A program made the translations under genes and the position numbers. The notes beneath the pieces were generated by a model. It was not told the DNA's origin, did no database searches, and was given only the letters and a program-made list of their open reading frames with translations. Below are positions 24,529-33,894 of a DNA stretch of 64,000 bases, piece after piece. Origin of the DNA: JAJNPS01 sp031378845 (GTDB lineage Bacteria; Pseudomonadota; Alphaproteobacteria; Rhodobacterales; Rhodobacteraceae); NCBI GenBank assembly GCA_031378845.1, contig JANNES010000020.1, positions 1-64,000 of the forward strand, written 5' to 3'. Numbering within the stretch: position 1 is the first letter of the stretch; every line of letters starts with the position of its first letter.

Positions 24529-26504
24529 TCATAGCTCAAGCGCGACCTTTCGCCCCTCGTGAAACGCAAAAGCAGCCAGCCTCGGGGCCGCGCAGTCGCC
24601 GATCCGGTGCGTCTTCTTGCCAGCGAATTCCTCCGGAAAGGGGTCAAAGCTGCGGTTCGTCGTGGCCATCACAAGGGCTGATGCCGGGATGGTTTCATGC
24701 GCGCCGGTCAGCAAGCTGCGCACCGTCACGCCATTGCCATGCCACCGCGTCAGGCAGTGTTCCGCCAGCATCCGCACGCCCAGCTTGCCCATGCGGCGAC
24801 GGGCGGGGCCATCGGCGGCGGTGCGGGTGATCTCGCGGCCGATATAGGGGTCGGGGGTCACGATGGTGACGGTCTTGCCCTGTTCGGCCAGCGCCCAGGC
24901 GGTGCCGACACCGCGCCAGTTGCCGCCCTCGTCATAGACGACCACCGCATCACCGAGCCGCGCCTCGCGCCGCATCACGGCCTCGGGCGACCAGACGCCG
25001 CCTGCATCGATGCCCGGCAGACGCGGTTCCGAGGGCAGCCAGCGCTGAAAGCCGGTTTCATCAGGCAACGAGCCGGTGGCCAGAATGACGTGGCCGGCAG
25101 GATGCGCGGCGATCTCATCCGCGTCGAGATAGGTGTTCAGGCGCAAGGTCACGTCAAGTTTTGAGAACTGACGTTCATACCAGTGCAACAGATCCAGAAT
25201 CTGCCCGCGCCGGGGCTGCATTCCCGCCAGCCGGAATTGACCGCCGATCAAGGCCGAAGCTTCAACGATCTCAACAATATGACCACGTTCTGCTGCTGCT
25301 CTTGCGGCCTCCAGCCCCGCCGGTCCCGCGCCCACAACCAGCACTGACTTCCGGATCTCCGCCCTGGTAAACCGATCCCCCTCCCATTCGAACTCCCGCC
25401 CTGCCGAGGGGTTGATCAGGCACGAAATCCAGTAGTCGCGACTGCGCCTGCCCCAGCACATCTGGTTGCACGAAATGCAGCCGCGGATATCGTCCGCCCG
25501 CCCTTCCACCACCTTGCGCGCCAGATGCGGGTCGGCGATCTGGCCCCGCACGATGGAAACGAGGTCGGCCTCGCCCGCTGCAAGGATGGTTTCGGCGTTT
25601 TCCGGCGTACGAATTCCGGCCTCGGAGGTTACCATCGCGTGTTTAACAATCCCTTTCAGCTGCGCCGTCAGCGGGGTCGTCAGTTTTTCGCCATGAGTGA
25701 AAGGCGGGATGATCGCCTCGAACTCCAGATAGCTGCCAGAACCTACGGTGACGTAATCCACATGCCCCGTCGCATCATGCAGCGCGATGATTTCACACAA
25801 GGATTCCGCCGAAAGCGTGACGTCGTAGCCAGTGGAATAGCTGATGGCGAGGCCGATGATGAAATCCTCGCCGCAAGTGCGGCGGATGTCTTCGATCAAG
25901 AGGCGCGAGAAACGGGTGCGGTTTTCCAGACTTCCTCCCCATTGATCGGTGCGGGTATTGGACCAGGGGGTCCAGAACTGATCGAGCAAGGAGTGGTAGG
26001 CGGCCCAGACTTCCACGCCTTGAAAACCGGAGGCCTTGGCGCGGCGCGCGGCGGCGGCATGTGCTTGCAAAAGCTCATGAATTTCCGTCTCGGTCATGGC
26101 GTGGGAGCCGTGCTGTCGTGATAGCTCGGACCGCCAGAAGGGGACCAATGGGGCGCGAAACTGAGATCAGCGTCGCCATGCGCGCCGATATGGTAAAGTT
26201 GCTGCAAGATGACCGCGCCCGCGTCCTTGACCTCATCGGTGATGCGGCGGAAATGGGGGATCACCTCGTCGGTCCCCAAAAGGAAGTTGCCGCGCGTCAA
26301 AACCCCTGTGCGATGCACCGGGACAGGCTCGGCCACGATCATCGCAGCCTGCCCAAGTGCCCGTTCCAAAAGGTATTTGCCGTATCGCGGGCCGGGGATG
26401 CCTTGGTCGGACATGTTGGCGGTATGAGCGCCGAATACGATCCGGTTGCGCAAGGTCTGGCCGCGCAAGGTCACGGGCGAAAGCAGGTGGCGGTGGGGGG
26501 TCAT
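24529..26504 (-). pseudogene. Frameshifted Fe-S flavoprotein oxidoreductase (old yellow enzyme/dimethylamine dehydrogenase type)
   Basis: Two overlapping reading frames make one protein of about 658 aa. The N-terminal frame starts at 26504 (MTPHRHLLSPVTLRGQTLRN, GGAGG upstream) and ends in SYHDSTAPTP; the second frame continues GSHAMTETEIHELLQAH to the end. Reading them together needs one extra base near 26112-26114 (AGC-CAC instead of AGCAC). Domains: FMN-binding TIM barrel, a 4Fe-4S motif CISCNQMCWGRRSRDYWISC, then FAD/NAD Rossmann folds (VLVVGAGPAGLEAARAA). This is the architecture of 2,4-dienoyl-CoA reductase, trimethylamine/dimethylamine dehydrogenase and N-methylproline (stachydrine) demethylases; the last is my best guess. 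No slippery heptamer is seen, so it is a mutation or sequencing error. Confidence 0.8.
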
Positions 26505-26674
26505 CTTGGCCTCCATTGGCCAAGCATAGGGGCAACGGGGTCGGTGGGGTGAGACGCGTCCCCGACCGTCAAAGGTCTGGATGCGTCACCCATTTAGTCC
26601 CGATGTTTTGCCGATGCCAGACGTCGGACATCTGTCGGACATCCGTCCCGACAGAAGTCCGGCGTGTCCCCGCG

Positions 26675-28132
26675 CTATTCCGCCGCCATGCCGAGCGTGA
26701 AATCCCAGCCCGAGATGCCCTTGGGCTCCAAAAACTCCTCGATCCCCCAGACGCCACCTTCGCGCCCGCGCCCCGAGGCTTTGACACCGCCAAAGAAGGA
26801 CCCGCCGCCGCGCGGCTTGCCGTTCATCTCGACCATGCCCGAGCGAAGTTGCAACGCCAGCCGGTTGGACCGCGCCGGATCCCCCGACTGCACGTAATTG
26901 GTCAGACCGTAGGGCGTGTCGTTGGCGATGCGCACGGCCTCGGCCTCGGTCTCGAACGGGATGATCGACAGGACCGGGCCAAAGATCTCTTCGCGCTCGA
27001 TGGTCATGCCGGGGGCGACATCGGCAAAGATCGTCGGGCGCACGAAGTAGCCGCGGTTGAAACCCTCGGGCAGACCGGTGCCGCCGCAGACCAGCCGCGC
27101 GCCCTCGTCGATGCCTTTCTGGATATAGCCCTGTATCTGATCCCATTGGCGCTTGTTCACCACCGGGCCGATATGGTTGCCATGTTCATTCGTGTGGCCG
27201 ACCTTGATCGTGTTCGCGACCTCTACCGCCTTGGCGACGGTCTGGTCATACACGCTGCGCTCCACCAACATTCGCGAGGGCGCGTTGCACGACTGACCGG
27301 TGTTTTCCATCATCCGGCGGACAGAGCGTTCGACGGCACGGGCATCAGCATCGGCAAACAACAGGTTGGCCCCCTTGCCGCCGAGTTCGAGGCTGACACG
27401 CTTCATCGTCTCTGCGGCGGCCTTGGATATCGCGCGGCCCGCGCGGGTCGATCCGGTAAACGAGATCATCTGCACATCCGGGTGCGTCGACATCTGGCTG
27501 CCGACCCCCGGCCCGTCGCCGTTCACCAGGTTGAAGACGCCCGGCGGGATCCCGGCATCATGGCAGAACTCGGCGAACATCATCGCGTTCAGCGGCGAGG
27601 CCTCGGAGGGCTTCAGGACGCAGGTACACCCCGCCAGCATCGCCGGGATCGCCTTGAGGGCGATCTGGCTGATCGGCCAGTTCCACGGCGTGATCAGGCC
27701 GACGACGCCAATCGGCTCCAGAACCACGGCGGCACCCGGCGCATGGGCCCCAAGCGGTCGGATCCATGCGATGGTATCGAACGCCTTAAGGAAGTTCTTG
27801 AGATGCCACGGCAGGCAAGGGGCCTGCTCGGCCAGCGAAAAGTCGATCGGCGCGCCCATTTCCATCGAGATCGCTTCGGCGAATTCGGGCAGGCGGGCGT
27901 TGTATTGATCGAGGATGGCCGCAACCAGACGGCGGCGCTCTGTGCGGGGCGTCGCGGCCCATGCGGGACCGGCGGCCTTGGCGGCAGCGACGGCGGAATC
28001 GGTATCGGCCTGATCACCAAACGAGATCACCGCGCAGGGCTCTTCGTTCGAGGGGTTGATGACATGGTGGTCACACGGCGCGTCCGGGGCGACCCATCGG
28101 CCATTGACATAGAAATCGCGTTTATTCAGCAT
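26675..28132 (-). CDS. Aldehyde dehydrogenase family protein
   Basis: 485-aa NAD(P)-dependent aldehyde dehydrogenase. Key elements: NPSNEEPCAVISFGD at the N-terminus, TPWNWPISQIALKAIPAMLA, the NAD site FTGSTRAG, catalytic Glu in LELGGKGANLLF, the nucleophile Cys in NTGQSCNAPSRML, and EEIFGPVLSIIPF. ATG 28132 is chosen because GGAGGG lies five bases upstream. The substrate is unknown. It lies 170 bases upstream of the broken flavoenzyme on the same strand and could oxidise an aldehyde from the same pathway (inference). The gap between the two genes has no feature. Confidence 0.9.
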   Translation of the reverse strand: MLNKRDFYVNGRWVAPDAPCDHHVINPSNEEPCAVISFGDQADTDSAVAAAKAAGPAWAATPRTERRRLVAAILDQYNARLPEFAEAISMEMGAPIDFSLAEQAPCLPWHLKNFLKAFDTIAWIRPLGAHAPGAAVVLEPIGVVGLITPWNWPISQIALKAIPAMLAGCTCVLKPSEASPLNAMMFAEFCHDAGIPPGVFNLVNGDGPGVGSQMSTHPDVQMISFTGSTRAGRAISKAAAETMKRVSLELGGKGANLLFADADARAVERSVRRMMENTGQSCNAPSRMLVERSVYDQTVAKAVEVANTIKVGHTNEHGNHIGPVVNKRQWDQIQGYIQKGIDEGARLVCGGTGLPEGFNRGYFVRPTIFADVAPGMTIEREEIFGPVLSIIPFETEAEAVRIANDTPYGLTNYVQSGDPARSNRLALQLRSGMVEMNGKPRGGGSFFGGVKASGRGREGGVWGIEEFLEPKGISGWDFTLGMAAE

Positions 28133-28424
28133 CGGACCCTCCATCAGGATTTAATCAACCTTTCGCCGATGCAAAGCCCACCCGCAAGCATCGTTGCGAC
28201 CGTTTGGCGGTCGGAACGGCTACGAAATGCCGGACAAACACGCAGATTGCCGGGCAAGCGCCATGGGCGCGTTTCATGGCAGGGGACGGGTTGCGGGAAA
28301 TACGTCCATCTGACCGTTCTCTGGCGGACGATTGGTCTCTTTTCGCCCGCGTATTCGACCGGGGGATGAAACTCTGTTCCGATTGGCTTATGATTGGTCA
28401 CAGCGTCAGGACAAGAGGACCATC

Positions 28425-29090
28425 ATGTCGATCCGCATCAACGATATTGCCCCCGATTTCACCGCCCCCAGCACCGCAGGCACCATCCATTTCCATGACT
28501 GGCTGGGGTCCAGCTACGGCATCATCTTCAGCCATCCGCGCGATTTCACGCCCGTGTGCACGACCGAATTCGGCGCAGTGGCGCAGCTGTCGGCGGAATT
28601 TGCCAAGCGCAAGACCAAGGTCATCGGCGTGTCGGTCGATTCGGTCGCCGATCATGACAAGTGGAAGCGCGACATCGAGGCCTTTGGCGGCGCGCCTGCC
28701 GACTTTCCGATCATCGACGACAGCAGCCTGACCGTGGCCAAGGCCTATGACATGCTGGCGGCAGACTACTACCTGCCAGCCGAGGGACGTACCCCCGCGC
28801 ATTCGCAGACCGTGCGGACGGTGTTCATCGTGGGGCCGGACAAGAAGGTCAAGCTGACGATGTCCTACCCGATGACCGTAGGTCGCAACTTTGGCGAGAT
28901 CCTCCGCGCGCTGGATTCGGTGCAGGCGACGGATGGCGTGCCGATCTCGACCCCGGCCAACTGGATCCCGGGGCAAGACGTGATCGTGGGCATGGCGCTG
29001 AACAACGAACAGGCCACCGAACGCTTTGGCCCTCTGGACATCCGGCTGCCCTATCTGCGCTTTGCTAAGCAGCCCAAACCCGCCCAATAA
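28425..29090 (+). CDS. 1-Cys peroxiredoxin (Prx6/AhpC-TSA family)
   Basis: 221-aa cytosolic thiol peroxidase that reduces hydrogen peroxide and organic peroxides. The peroxidatic Cys is in SHPRDFTPVCTTEFGA (about residue 46), with the catalytic Thr/Pro pattern before it. The C-terminal extension (NWIPGQDVIVGMALNNEQA, GPLDIRLPYLRF) is the mark of the Prx6 group, which lacks a conserved resolving cysteine. The start is set by AAGAGGA upstream of ATG 28425. Monocistronic, in a 290-base gap after the divergent aldehyde dehydrogenase; that gap shows no other gene. Confidence 0.92.
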   Translation: MSIRINDIAPDFTAPSTAGTIHFHDWLGSSYGIIFSHPRDFTPVCTTEFGAVAQLSAEFAKRKTKVIGVSVDSVADHDKWKRDIEAFGGAPADFPIIDDSSLTVAKAYDMLAADYYLPAEGRTPAHSQTVRTVFIVGPDKKVKLTMSYPMTVGRNFGEILRALDSVQATDGVPISTPANWIPGQDVIVGMALNNEQATERFGPLDIRLPYLRFAKQPKPAQ

Positions 29091-29099
29091 CGCCAAAGA

Positions 29100-29267
29100 T
29101 CTAGGCCCTATACATTTGCCAGCCTTCCGGTTAGGACCGAACGGCTGGCTCAGGTGTTCCTGACTGGCCCGGTGTGGAGGCCGGGTTGGTCCAAGAGGAA
29201 CGGCGATGCCTGATGGCATCACGGGGCCGCGCAAGGCCGCCCCCCTGGAAAGAAAGACGGAAAACAG
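29100..29267 (+). promoter_or_regulatory. Structured 5' leader of the DEAD-box helicase gene
   Basis: Within 168 bases there are three consecutive hairpins: GCCAGCC/GGCTGGC (29118-29149) with an inner CGGT/ACCG, CCCGG/CCGGG (29168-29185), and GATGCC/GGCATC with a TGAT loop (29205-29220). This density suggests a folded mRNA leader, as known for cold-shock RNA helicases. The first hairpin could instead be the terminator of the peroxiredoxin gene. Confidence 0.45.
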
Positions 29268-31658
29268 ATGGATTACGGGATCGCTGGTCCCCTTGGCGAG
29301 GCTTTGGCCGCCAAGGGTTACGATGCGTTGACGGCCGTTCAGGCCGCCGTGCTGGCCGAAGGGGTGGCGGGGCGCGACCTTTTGGTGAGTGCGCAAACCG
29401 GGTCGGGCAAGACGGTGGCCTTTGGTCTGGCGATGGCACCCGAGATCCTCGGGACATCGGAAAAGCTGCTTTATGCCGACGTGCCGCTGGCCTTGATCAT
29501 CGCGCCGACGCGGGAACTGGCGCTGCAAGTCGCGCGCGAACTGGAATGGCTTTACGCGAATGCGGGCGCACGGATCGCAACCTGCGTGGGCGGCATGGAC
29601 TACCGCACCGAAAAGCGCGCGCTGGACCGGGGCGCGCATATCGTTGTCGGCACGCCGGGCCGTTTGCGCGACCATATCGAACGCAAGTCCCTCGATCTGT
29701 CCGGCCTGCGCGCCGCCGTGCTGGACGAGGCCGACGAGATGCTGGACCTGGGGTTTTCCGAAGATCTGGAGTTCATCCTTGCCGCCGCCCCTGCCGGTCG
29801 CCGCACGCTGATGTTTTCGGCGACAGTGCCGCGTGAGATCGAGGCGCTGGCCCGCACCTTTCAGAAAGATGCCCTGCGCATCATGGCGCAAGGCGAGGCC
29901 AAGCAGCATGTCGATATCGAGTATCGCGCGATGTCGGTGGCCGTGCGCGACCGCGAGCATGCGATCTTCAACGTGCTGCGCTACTATGAGGCCCCGACGG
30001 CCATCGTATTTTGCAAGACGCGCGCGAATGTGAACCACCTGATGGCGCGCATGGGAAATCGCGGTTTTCAGGTCGTGGCCTTGTCGGGCGAGCTTAGCCA
30101 GCAAGAACGCACGCATGCGCTGCAATCCTTGCGTGACGGGCGGGCGCGGGTCTGTATCGCCACGGATGTGGCGGCGCGCGGCATCGACTTGCCGGGACTG
30201 GAACTGGTGATCCATGCCGATCTGCCGCAGAACTCCGAGATCATGCTGCACCGGTCGGGCCGCACGGGTCGCGCGGGCAAAAAGGGCGTGTCGGTCCTGA
30301 TCGCCACGCCGACCGAGTTCGCCAAGGCGCAGCGCTTGCTCAAAGGCGGCAAGGTTGTCGCCGAATGGGTCAAGGCACCCGGTGCGGATGACGTGCAGGA
30401 ACGCGACGATGTGCGCCTCTTGGAGCATCCGACCTTGATCGCCGGTGTCGGTGATGACGCGGATATGGCCGGGGCGCTGTTGACCAAGTTTGGCGCGCAG
30501 AATGTCGCTGCCGCCTTTGTGCGGCTCTGGCGCGAGGGGCGGTCCGCCCCCGAAGTGCTGTCGGACGCGCTGCCCCCGGTCACCCCGCGCGAACCGCGTG
30601 AACGTGGAGAATTTGGCCCGTCGGTCTGGTACCGCCTGTCGGTCGGCCGCTCTGGCCGGGCCGAGGCGCGCTGGCTGTTGCCCAAAATCTGTGACGCGGG
30701 CGGCATCGCCAAGGACAGCATCGGTGCGATCCGCGTGCAAGAGGATGTGACCTTTGTCCAGTTGGCCGAAGCAGTCAGCCCGCGGTTCGGTGCCATGATG
30801 GACCTCGAATCCGGCCTGACGATGGAGCGCATCGACGGGGAGCCAAGCCTCGACCGCCCCGAGCGCAGCCCGCGCCGCGACGACAGCCGACCGGCCCCGC
30901 GTGCGCCTCGGGCTGAGCCGTCGCCACGCGCCGAAGTTGCCCCGCGCCCCGCACCCCGCGAAGACAAGCCCGCCTATGTGCCGAAACCACCGCGCATTGT
31001 CGAAGATGCGCCGATGGCCGAAGCTCCCCGCGCCGTGACCCCACGCACGGCGTTCAACCCGGACGCGCCGCGCCCGACCTATGCGCCGCGTAGCGAACCC
31101 GCCGCAGCGGCCACCGAACGCAAATCGCGGATCAGGTCCGATGAAAAGCCCGCCTACAAATCCGCAGGCTTCAAATCCCACGGTGGCGCAGGAAAACCGG
31201 CGCGCGCGACGGGCTTCAAAAGCCATGCATCCGAAGGCGCTCCATGGAAAGCCAAGGCTGAAGGCGATCGCGACAGTCGCCCCGCAACCCCGCGTGCCGA
31301 TGCCAAGCCTTACGTCAAGCGCGACACCCCGCGCACGAGCGACGGCGCGCCACGCCGCTTTTCCGAAAAGCCCGCTGGCGAGCGCCCCGCTGGCAACAAG
31401 GCACCCTGGTCCAAAGCGCCTGGTCCGCGCAGCGATGCCACCGACGGGCCGGCCAAGCGGACCTATGCCCCCAAAGGCGACGCCGCGCGGCCTTACGTGA
31501 AACGGGATGGGCCCAAAGCAGACGGCAAACCCGGTGGCGCAAAATTCGGCAAACCCGGCGGCAAGCCTGCCTTTGGCAAACCCAAACCGGCCGCGCCGCG
31601 CGCCGATGCCAAGGACACCTCCAAACGCTTTGTGCCGTCGAAAAAACCGAAGACCTGA
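29268..31658 (+). CDS. DEAD-box RNA helicase with DbpA-like RNA-binding domain and long basic tail
   Basis: 796-aa ATP-dependent RNA helicase. Motif I AQTGSGKT (42-49), PTRELALQ, GTPGRL, DEADEML, SAT, and motif VI HRSGRTGRAG give a complete helicase core to about residue 370. A DbpA-type RNA-recognition domain follows (WYRLSVGRSGRAEARWLLP, about 455-530). The last 250 residues are low-complexity, rich in Pro, Arg, Lys and Ala, with repeats such as KPYVKRD and RPYVKRD, KPAY, GFKSH, KFGKPGGKPAFGKPKP. This is a CsdA/DeaD-like ribosome-assembly and cold-adaptation enzyme; the tail is probably a disordered RNA-binding region. Confidence 0.93.
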   Translation: MDYGIAGPLGEALAAKGYDALTAVQAAVLAEGVAGRDLLVSAQTGSGKTVAFGLAMAPEILGTSEKLLYADVPLALIIAPTRELALQVARELEWLYANAGARIATCVGGMDYRTEKRALDRGAHIVVGTPGRLRDHIERKSLDLSGLRAAVLDEADEMLDLGFSEDLEFILAAAPAGRRTLMFSATVPREIEALARTFQKDALRIMAQGEAKQHVDIEYRAMSVAVRDREHAIFNVLRYYEAPTAIVFCKTRANVNHLMARMGNRGFQVVALSGELSQQERTHALQSLRDGRARVCIATDVAARGIDLPGLELVIHADLPQNSEIMLHRSGRTGRAGKKGVSVLIATPTEFAKAQRLLKGGKVVAEWVKAPGADDVQERDDVRLLEHPTLIAGVGDDADMAGALLTKFGAQNVAAAFVRLWREGRSAPEVLSDALPPVTPREPRERGEFGPSVWYRLSVGRSGRAEARWLLPKICDAGGIAKDSIGAIRVQEDVTFVQLAEAVSPRFGAMMDLESGLTMERIDGEPSLDRPERSPRRDDSRPAPRAPRAEPSPRAEVAPRPAPREDKPAYVPKPPRIVEDAPMAEAPRAVTPRTAFNPDAPRPTYAPRSEPAAAATERKSRIRSDEKPAYKSAGFKSHGGAGKPARATGFKSHASEGAPWKAKAEGDRDSRPATPRADAKPYVKRDTPRTSDGAPRRFSEKPAGERPAGNKAPWSKAPGPRSDATDGPAKRTYAPKGDAARPYVKRDGPKADGKPGGAKFGKPGGKPAFGKPKPAAPRADAKDTSKRFVPSKKPKT

Positions 31659-31665
31659 CGGCGGC

Positions 31666-31713
31666 TTTCGCCTTTGCAAAAGTATCCCGGGGGGGTCAGC
31701 CGCCTTGGCTGAC
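31666..31713. repeat. Dispersed intergenic repeat copy 3 with hairpin
   Basis: TTTCGCCTTTGCAAAAGTAT followed by CCCGGGGGGG resembles the copies at 15895 and 48560. It runs into a GTCAGCC/GGCTGAC hairpin (31695-31713) that includes the last codons of cysQ. Located between convergent helicase and cysQ genes, so it may end both transcripts. Confidence 0.55.
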
Positions 31714-32499
31714 GGGGGCAGCGCCCCCCACCCGCAGCGCCATCAGCGCGCCATGCAAGACTGGCGGCGCCACGATCACCCCGGCGGTCTGACGCCGTGG
31801 GGTGTTGAACCGCAATGCCCCGCCTTCGCGGTCGCTCACCACGGCACCCGCCCGGTCTGCGATCAGCACTCCCGCCGCGATGTCCCATTCCCAGGCATCG
31901 CGCAGCGTCAGCATGGCATCGAACGCCCCTTCGGCCGCAAGGCAAAGCCGATAGGCAAGCGACGGGCGAAAATGGCGCTGAAAACCGGGCACGCCGCCTG
32001 GCCAAAGCTCTGCTGACAGATGCGCCTTGGTGGTCAGCACATGGGCGTCATCCAGCGTCAGCCGGCCCGAGGCGCGGATCACCTGACCATTCTTCAGCGC
32101 CGGACCATCCGCACGCGCACAGAACATCACATCCTTGGCGGGCAAGTAGACTGCCCCCGCCACCACGCCCCCGCGGTCCGCAAGCCCGATGGAAATGGCA
32201 AAACTGTCCTCGCCCGCCAGAAAGGCGCGCGTGCCGTCAATCGGATCGACGATAAAGACCCGGTCGCGCGTCAGGCGCGCAAGATCATCGGCACTTTCCT
32301 CTGACAGCCAGCCATAATCGGGCCGCGCGCCCATCAGTCGGTCACGGATCATATCATTGACCGCGATATCGGCCTCCGACACCGGCCCTGCACCATCGCC
32401 CTTGTCCCATTGCACCGGTTCACGCTGCCAATAGCGCAACGCGACGGCGCCCGCCGCCCGGGCAACCTCGGTCATCAGATCAAGATCACGCACCGGCAA
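31696..32499 (-). CDS. cysQ: 3'(2'),5'-bisphosphate nucleotidase CysQ-like (inositol monophosphatase family)
   Basis: 267-aa metal-dependent phosphatase. Metal ligands: GWLSEESADD (Glu), VDPIDGTRAFLAGE (Asp-Pro-Ile-Asp) and AWEWDIAAG (Asp). The CysQ branch removes the 3'-phosphate of PAP(S) from sulfate assimilation; an inositol-phosphatase role is the alternative. The gene overlaps the end of pmbA by 14 bases if TTG 32499 is used, with GAGGG eight bases upstream; the GTG at 32493 and the ATG at 32475 are other options. Confidence 0.85.
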   Translation of the reverse strand: MPVRDLDLMTEVARAAGAVALRYWQREPVQWDKGDGAGPVSEADIAVNDMIRDRLMGARPDYGWLSEESADDLARLTRDRVFIVDPIDGTRAFLAGEDSFAISIGLADRGGVVAGAVYLPAKDVMFCARADGPALKNGQVIRASGRLTLDDAHVLTTKAHLSAELWPGGVPGFQRHFRPSLAYRLCLAAEGAFDAMLTLRDAWEWDIAAGVLIADRAGAVVSDREGGALRFNTPRRQTAGVIVAPPVLHGALMALRVGGAAPVSQGG

Positions 32500-33829
32500 G
32501 CGTCATGCCCTCGACCAGAAGGCTCGGCACCCGCATCGACAGATGCGTCCGCGCATCATTGGCCGGGATCAGCCGCATCAGCATGTCGCGCAGATTGCCC
32601 GCGATGGTGCACTCGTTGACAGGAAACCTGATCTCGCCGCCCTCGACCCAGAACCCCGAGGCGCCGCGCGAATAATCCCCGGTATTGGGGTTGATGGTGG
32701 AGCCGATCATTGACGTGACCAAAAGCCCCGTGCCCATCTGGGCCAGAAGGTCGGCGCGGCTGGCGCCACCTGGCGTCAGGTCGATATTGGTGGTGGCGGG
32801 TCCGGGCGGGCTGCTCATCCCGCGCGCCGCATTGCCGGTCGACGCCAACCCGAGCTTGCGCCCCGACGCAAGATCGAGAACCCAAGATTCCAGCACGCCG
32901 TCGCGCACAAAGGCCCGCCGCGACCGGGCCAGGCCCTCCCCGTCAAAGGGGCGCGACGAACCGATCCTCGGGCGCAGCGGGTCCTCGGTCACGGACAGGC
33001 CGGCGGGCAGCACCTGTTGGCCCATCGCGCCCCGCAACCAAGATGAGCCGCGCGCGATGCTGGCACCGTTGATGGCAGACAAGAGATGCCCGATCAGCGA
33101 CGCCGCCACGCGTTCATCATACAGAACAGGGTAACTGCCAGTGCGCGGGCGAACCGCGCCCTTGCGCGCAAGCGTGCGGGTGGCGGCCAGCGTGCCAATG
33201 TCTTCGGCGCCTGGCATGTCGGCGGCATAGACGCGCCCCTCGGCGGACCAGTCGCGCTCCATGCCCGTCCCGGTGCCGGTAAAGGCCACACCCGAAGCAG
33301 AGTTGCCGGTAAGCGCATAGCCACCGCGAAATCCGTTGGAGGCCGCCATCTGGATCTCGCGGTGATAGCTGCTGGCGGAGGCCTCGACCTGGGTGATCCC
33401 GTCATGCGTCATCGCGGCGCTCTCGATGCGGCGGGCAATCTGCTCCAGGGTCGCGGCATCCGCCTCCTGGCCCGGATCGGCAAGGTCAAGCGCCGCAAGG
33501 TCCCAGGACCGCGCCAGCTGATCGGGGTCTGCCAGACCGGCCGTGGGATCCTCGGGCGCCTCGCGGGCCATGGCCACGGCGCGTTCGGCAAGAGTCGCGA
33601 TGGTGCGGTCGGAAAGGTCTGAGGCCGACACGAACGCCTGCCGCCGCCCGATCAGCACGCGCAGACCGATCTCGGACCCCTCGGCCCGCTCGGCCTGCTC
33701 CAGCGCACCTGCCCGGATCTCGATGGACAAGGACCGCCCATCGACCGCAAGGGCATCGGCAGCCTCGGCACCTGCGCGCCTTGCTGCAAGCAGCAGCGCC
33801 TCGGTCAGATCGGAAAGCGGTCTTGTCAT
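32486..33829 (-). CDS. pmbA: TldD/PmbA family metallopeptidase subunit
   Basis: 447-aa protein of the TldD/TldE (PmbA) family. In E. coli TldD-TldE is a zinc protease that acts on unfolded peptides and matures microcins; PmbA/TldE is the subunit without metal ligands, as here (no HExxxH). Recognisable parts are VLIGRRQAFVSASDLSD, SASGVAFTGTGTGMERDWS, and the C-terminal INPNTGDYSRGASGFWVEGG. ATG 33829 (MTRPLSDLTEALLL) is used rather than longer readings. The partner tldD is not in the window. Overlaps cysQ downstream. Confidence 0.9.
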   Translation of the reverse strand: MTRPLSDLTEALLLAARRAGAEAADALAVDGRSLSIEIRAGALEQAERAEGSEIGLRVLIGRRQAFVSASDLSDRTIATLAERAVAMAREAPEDPTAGLADPDQLARSWDLAALDLADPGQEADAATLEQIARRIESAAMTHDGITQVEASASSYHREIQMAASNGFRGGYALTGNSASGVAFTGTGTGMERDWSAEGRVYAADMPGAEDIGTLAATRTLARKGAVRPRTGSYPVLYDERVAASLIGHLLSAINGASIARGSSWLRGAMGQQVLPAGLSVTEDPLRPRIGSSRPFDGEGLARSRRAFVRDGVLESWVLDLASGRKLGLASTGNAARGMSSPPGPATTNIDLTPGGASRADLLAQMGTGLLVTSMIGSTINPNTGDYSRGASGFWVEGGEIRFPVNECTIAGNLRDMLMRLIPANDARTHLSMRVPSLLVEGMTLAGA

Positions 33830-33894
33830 GGGATCGGCCTTTGCATTTGCAGCATCAGGATCAGAGGTAGGGTCTTGCGCGGCCAAGGACAAGC

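Noticed and set aside
26112..26118. Programmed -1 frameshift in the flavoenzyme gene
   Set aside because: No slippery heptamer or downstream stem was found at the junction; homologous enzymes are encoded in one frame.
30840..31650. Possible repeat array or CRISPR in the helicase tail
   Set aside because: The repetition is low-complexity codons for Pro/Lys/Arg in an open frame, without constant repeats and variable spacers.
28398..31679. 1093-codon open frame on the minus strand opposite the peroxiredoxin and DEAD-box helicase
   Set aside because: No family motif, composition dominated by Arg, Ala and Gly, and it lies opposite well-supported genes. High-GC coding sequence leaves the antisense frame open.
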